Positions 61,544-64,000 of a DNA stretch of 64,000 nucleotides are shown here, piece by piece (position 1 is the stretch's first letter; every line of letters begins with the position of its first letter). The notes under the pieces are model-generated. The model was not told where the DNA came from, made no database searches, and saw only the letters and a list, made by a program, of their open reading frames with translations. The stretch is from positions 775,043 through 839,042 of the forward strand of contig CAWIZO010000011.1 in NCBI GenBank assembly GCA_963840665.1, in the 5' to 3' direction. Source of the stretch: DATFTE01 sp963840665 (GTDB lineage Bacteria > Acidobacteriota > Terriglobia > Terriglobales > Acidobacteriaceae). The translations under genes were made by a program, and so were the position numbers.

Positions 61544-61624
61544 GGCGCCAGCGCTCAAAACCTTTTGGGAGGGCCTTTTGCCCTGCGTGGGGTCAATTGA
61601 GTGAAATGGCGATTTATCGACAAA
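61544..61624 (+). repeat. Cassette repeat R17
   Basis: Left GGCGCCAGCGCTCAAAACC and right GGGTCAATTGAGTGAAATGG, ending TTTATCGACAA. Preceded by ACTGTCGCAAC. Confidence 0.7.
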
Positions 61625-61955
61625 TTATGCGGGAAGCTCGATGGGTCAAAGGGGGGAACACTTCGAGGGTGGTTAAGCGAACGATCTTGCCCCTCGCAGC
61701 AATCGCGGGATCATGCCGCCTGACCGATGCGCCAAAAATGTCATAAAGGTTCTGCCCACGGCGACAGTATGAAAGTTCAGCACAGCGTCAGATCACTATA
61801 GAGAGAAATTGTTCTCAAGACCTTTTATCTACAGTTTTTCGTGAGCTCTGGGTCGCGTTGACAGCTGACACAATCAATGACATAGTGCGTTTCACTCTCG
61901 ATGCTCGAGTTGCTCGGGGTTTTGTTGTCCATTCCTTACCTTGGAGGCTAAGGTC
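61625..61955. other. Leader region of the FG-GAP gene, no gene seen
   Basis: No coherent frame, RNA or repeat is recognised. It probably holds the promoter of the following gene. Confidence 0.3.
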
Positions 61956-63809
61956 ATGCACAGCTTTCGCAAGCTGTTCTTGTCACTTTTGTTCCCAGCC
62001 ATGATCGCTTCAGTCGCACCTGCGGCTGAACCGCAGAAGACCAGTTCACTTTCAAGCTTGCCGCTCGAGGATCAGGTCGCGATTTCCACAACTATCGGGA
62101 AGGATAGCTCGGCATTTTACGCACGTGCGACTGCCGGTACAGTTGAAATGCAAGACTCCGCTGGGACGATGAAGGCGACCTTCACAGATGACGGAGCTCG
62201 CCTGCGTACTCCCGGTGGAAATTGGGGCTTGCACTTCCTCGGCTATGGGCGGGCTAACCACACAATATCAGCCGAAGAAGTGGCACCATCAGCAGAGGCG
62301 AACCGAGTCGAGTATCGGCGAGGAACGCTTACCGAGTGGTATGAGAACGGGCCGTCCGGCTTGGAGCAAGGTTTTACTCTTGATCGCTCGTCGCAAATTG
62401 AGCGCCTTGGCGAGCTGACGATAGTTCTAGGCTTGTCGGGTGATTTCGATGCTGTCGTGGACCAGGATGGCCACGGATTGTCCCTGCTCGATCGGACGCA
62501 TAGATCGCGGCTGCGATACTCGGGACTGCAAGCTTACGACGTAAATCACAACGCCTTGCCTGCAATCATGGCCGTAGACGGCAATAGACTTCTTATTCGG
62601 GTCGACGATCGGAAGGCGAAATACCCGGTAACCGTCGACCCAATTGTACAGCTTGCCGAACTCACGGCTTCTGATGGGCAGGCAAACGACGATTTGGGCT
62701 TCTCGGTCGCGGTAAGTGGAAACACAGTCGTGGTTGGTGCACCTTCAGCCTCTATAGGCGGCAATATCGCAGCCGGTGCTGCTTACGTTTTCGTGAAACC
62801 TGCCTCTGGATGGGCAAGTGAGACGCAAACGGCGAAGTTGACTGCATCCGATGGAACAACAAGCGATCAGATGGGATGGTCCGTCGCCGTTTCGGGCAAC
62901 ACGGTCGTCGTGGGTGCCCCAAACACGTGTGTCGGCTTCACGAGCAAGCCGGGCAAGGCTTACGTTTTTGTTGAGCCCAGCAGCGGATGGACCGACATGA
63001 CTCAGACGGCGGAACTGACGGCAACCGACTCGGTATGTCTTGGAGTATCCGTAGGTCTCAGTGGTAATACCGTCGCCTTGGGAGCTCAGTACACGTCCTC
63101 TGCTTTACAAAACGCCGGCGCCGCCTACGTGTACGTCAAGCCTTCGGGTGGTTGGAAGAATATGACTCAGACAGCCAAACTGACAGCTTCCGACGCGGTG
63201 GCTGGCGACAGACTCGGATACGCTGTGGGCCTAAGCGGGACTACCATCGTGGCAAGCGCTCCTTTCAAGACAACAGGCCCATTTGTACTGGGCGAACTCT
63301 ACGTTTATGAGCAACCTTCTGGTGGGTGGATCGACTCGACTGAGAACGCTCACCTCACTTCAAGCAACTCCATTAGCATGGGTCTCTCACTAGCCATCGC
63401 AGGAACGACAGTAGTTGCGGGAGATCCGAACAACAGCGACGGGGCTGCTTTTGTCTATGTCGAGCCCGGCGGAGGCTGGGTTACAACATCTACATACAAT
63501 GCTGAGCTCACGGCGTCGAACGCAACCGGGCGAATCCAGTTTGGCTGGTCGGTTGCTACCGCGGGAAAACACATCGTGGTCGGTGCCAACAAAGCTGCCT
63601 CCTCCAAAGGTACCGTGTATATCTACACGGAGCCAGCTGGAGGGTGGATGACTACGTCGCAGTTCACTGCTCAGTTGCATGCCAGTGATAGTGTTTCCGG
63701 CGCGCAATTCGGAAATTCGGTATCGATCAGCGGCAGCACAATCGCTATAGGTGCCAATCACCAAACTATTGGAAGCAACTTGGATCAGGGCGCCGCCTAC
63801 GTGTTCTAA
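61956..63809 (+). CDS. Integrin-alpha-like FG-GAP protein, exported
   Basis: From ATG 61956 (TTGGAGG upstream) the 617-residue product has a signal peptide (MHSFRKLFLSLLFPAMIASV). An N-terminal region of about 220 residues follows. Then come about seven FG-GAP repeats with the text GFSVAVSGNTVVVGAP and AAYVFVKPASGW, as in integrin alpha-type propellers. The repeats lack the DxDGxxD calcium loops of the other FG-GAP gene in the window. Likely surface-exposed. A strong terminator follows. Confidence 0.85.
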   Translation: MHSFRKLFLSLLFPAMIASVAPAAEPQKTSSLSSLPLEDQVAISTTIGKDSSAFYARATAGTVEMQDSAGTMKATFTDDGARLRTPGGNWGLHFLGYGRANHTISAEEVAPSAEANRVEYRRGTLTEWYENGPSGLEQGFTLDRSSQIERLGELTIVLGLSGDFDAVVDQDGHGLSLLDRTHRSRLRYSGLQAYDVNHNALPAIMAVDGNRLLIRVDDRKAKYPVTVDPIVQLAELTASDGQANDDLGFSVAVSGNTVVVGAPSASIGGNIAAGAAYVFVKPASGWASETQTAKLTASDGTTSDQMGWSVAVSGNTVVVGAPNTCVGFTSKPGKAYVFVEPSSGWTDMTQTAELTATDSVCLGVSVGLSGNTVALGAQYTSSALQNAGAAYVYVKPSGGWKNMTQTAKLTASDAVAGDRLGYAVGLSGTTIVASAPFKTTGPFVLGELYVYEQPSGGWIDSTENAHLTSSNSISMGLSLAIAGTTVVAGDPNNSDGAAFVYVEPGGGWVTTSTYNAELTASNATGRIQFGWSVATAGKHIVVGANKAASSKGTVYIYTEPAGGWMTTSQFTAQLHASDSVSGAQFGNSVSISGSTIAIGANHQTIGSNLDQGAAYVF

Positions 63810-63812
63810 AGT

Positions 63813-63842
63813 TGGGGCGGCACTGCCGCCCCATTTCGTTTT
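63813..63842 (+). terminator. Intrinsic terminator after the FG-GAP gene
   Basis: GGGGCGGC (63814-63821) and GCCGCCCC (63825-63832) form a perfect stem with an ACT loop, followed by TTTCGTTTT. Confidence 0.75.
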
Positions 63843-63988
63843 CACTTGCACACCCAGTTTCCACCCTGGTGAACCGACGAAAGCGCCACTGCCCGTGCCA
63901 GGGCACCCGGCACCCCAGCCGCGAGAGTCAGAATCTACGTCCTTATAGCTTGCTCACTCCGCGCCTCTCGTCTCACTTGGCGTAACCA

Positions 63989-64000
63989 GGCGATAGCGCT
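63989..64000 (+). repeat. Cassette repeat R18 (cut by window end)
   Basis: GTAACCAGGCGATAGCGCT at 63982-64000 is a typical left half, TAGCGC type; the rest is outside the window, so the array continues. Confidence 0.65.

Noticed and set aside
44352..64000. Canonical integron attC array
   Set aside because: The single-gene spacing fits, but the edges of the repeats do not show the paired RYYYAAC and GTTRRRY boxes, and no integrase is in the window. I therefore call it attC-like in architecture only.
44352..64000. Cassette repeats as transcription terminators
   Set aside because: All repeats face one way while the genes face both ways, and the T-rich part (GGGATTTTT) lies inside the hairpin rather than after it.
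44352..64000. CRISPR array
   Set aside because: Spacing between repeats is 0.4-3 kb with genes between them, and no cas gene is visible.

Overview
The window looks like Acidobacteriota (Koribacter/Terriglobales type). Indicators are a PEP-CTERM surface protein, two HAF-repeat secreted proteins, a b558-type sdhC-sdhA-sdhB cluster, PilZ/GAF/sigma54 regulators typical of soil acidobacteria, and many GTCATCCCGA...-type intergenic palindromes. This is inference from gene content; no rRNA or other taxonomic marker is present.

Region 1 (1 to about 34.05 kb) reads as ordinary chromosome: dense, mostly intact genes. In order: a cytochrome P450 cut by the window edge, a Wzx-like flippase, a TetR regulator divergent from a BNR-repeat protein with a coupled MoaD/ThiS-like partner, a YciI-family gene with a broken 5' end, two cyclophilins (one cytosolic, one exported), an M19 dipeptidase, a P-loop kinase-like protein, a DUF5715 protein, the sdhCAB cluster, rdgB, a thioredoxin-fold protein, a double UspA protein, a PilZ protein, a PEP-CTERM protein, a DUF4287-type protein, a GAF protein, tandem HAF proteins, a hybrid histidine kinase, a PAS-sigma54 activator preceded by a perfect CRP/FNR-type palindrome, a PEBP-like protein and a secreted phosphoesterase. 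Two near-identical 1054-bp IS30-family copies (8249-9302 and 16166-17219) each sit at the same position inside a REP-like palindrome. An unannotated three-hairpin RNA with a terminator is proposed at 18357-18455.

Region 2 (about 34.07 to 44.3 kb) begins at a 3' fragment of tRNA-Arg(ACG), the usual scar of tRNA-targeted integration. It is sparse and decayed: a P-loop protein, an AAA ATPase plus TOPRIM (DUF3226-like) pair resembling two-gene anti-phage systems, transposase and RecA-like ATPase remnants, a three-gene HEPN-containing operon, and terminase and other phage-like remnants.

Region 3 (44.35 kb to the end) is the most striking. Eighteen full or partial copies of a roughly 50-85-bp imperfect inverted repeat, all in one orientation, separate modules that mostly carry one gene each. 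The genes lie on either strand and have unrelated functions: SYLF protein, tyrosyl-tRNA synthetase, S41-like peptidase, ABC permease, sialidase-like, FG-GAP proteins, PDZ protein, SnoaL-like and several small membrane or secreted proteins. The layout is that of an integron-like gene-cassette array, but the canonical attC core boxes are not evident and no integrase lies in the window. Left and right repeat arms occur as several matching types that are often re-assorted between copies, as expected if modules are shuffled by exchange within the repeat. Many cassette genes carry single-base frameshifts, and one carries an 88-bp tandem duplication.
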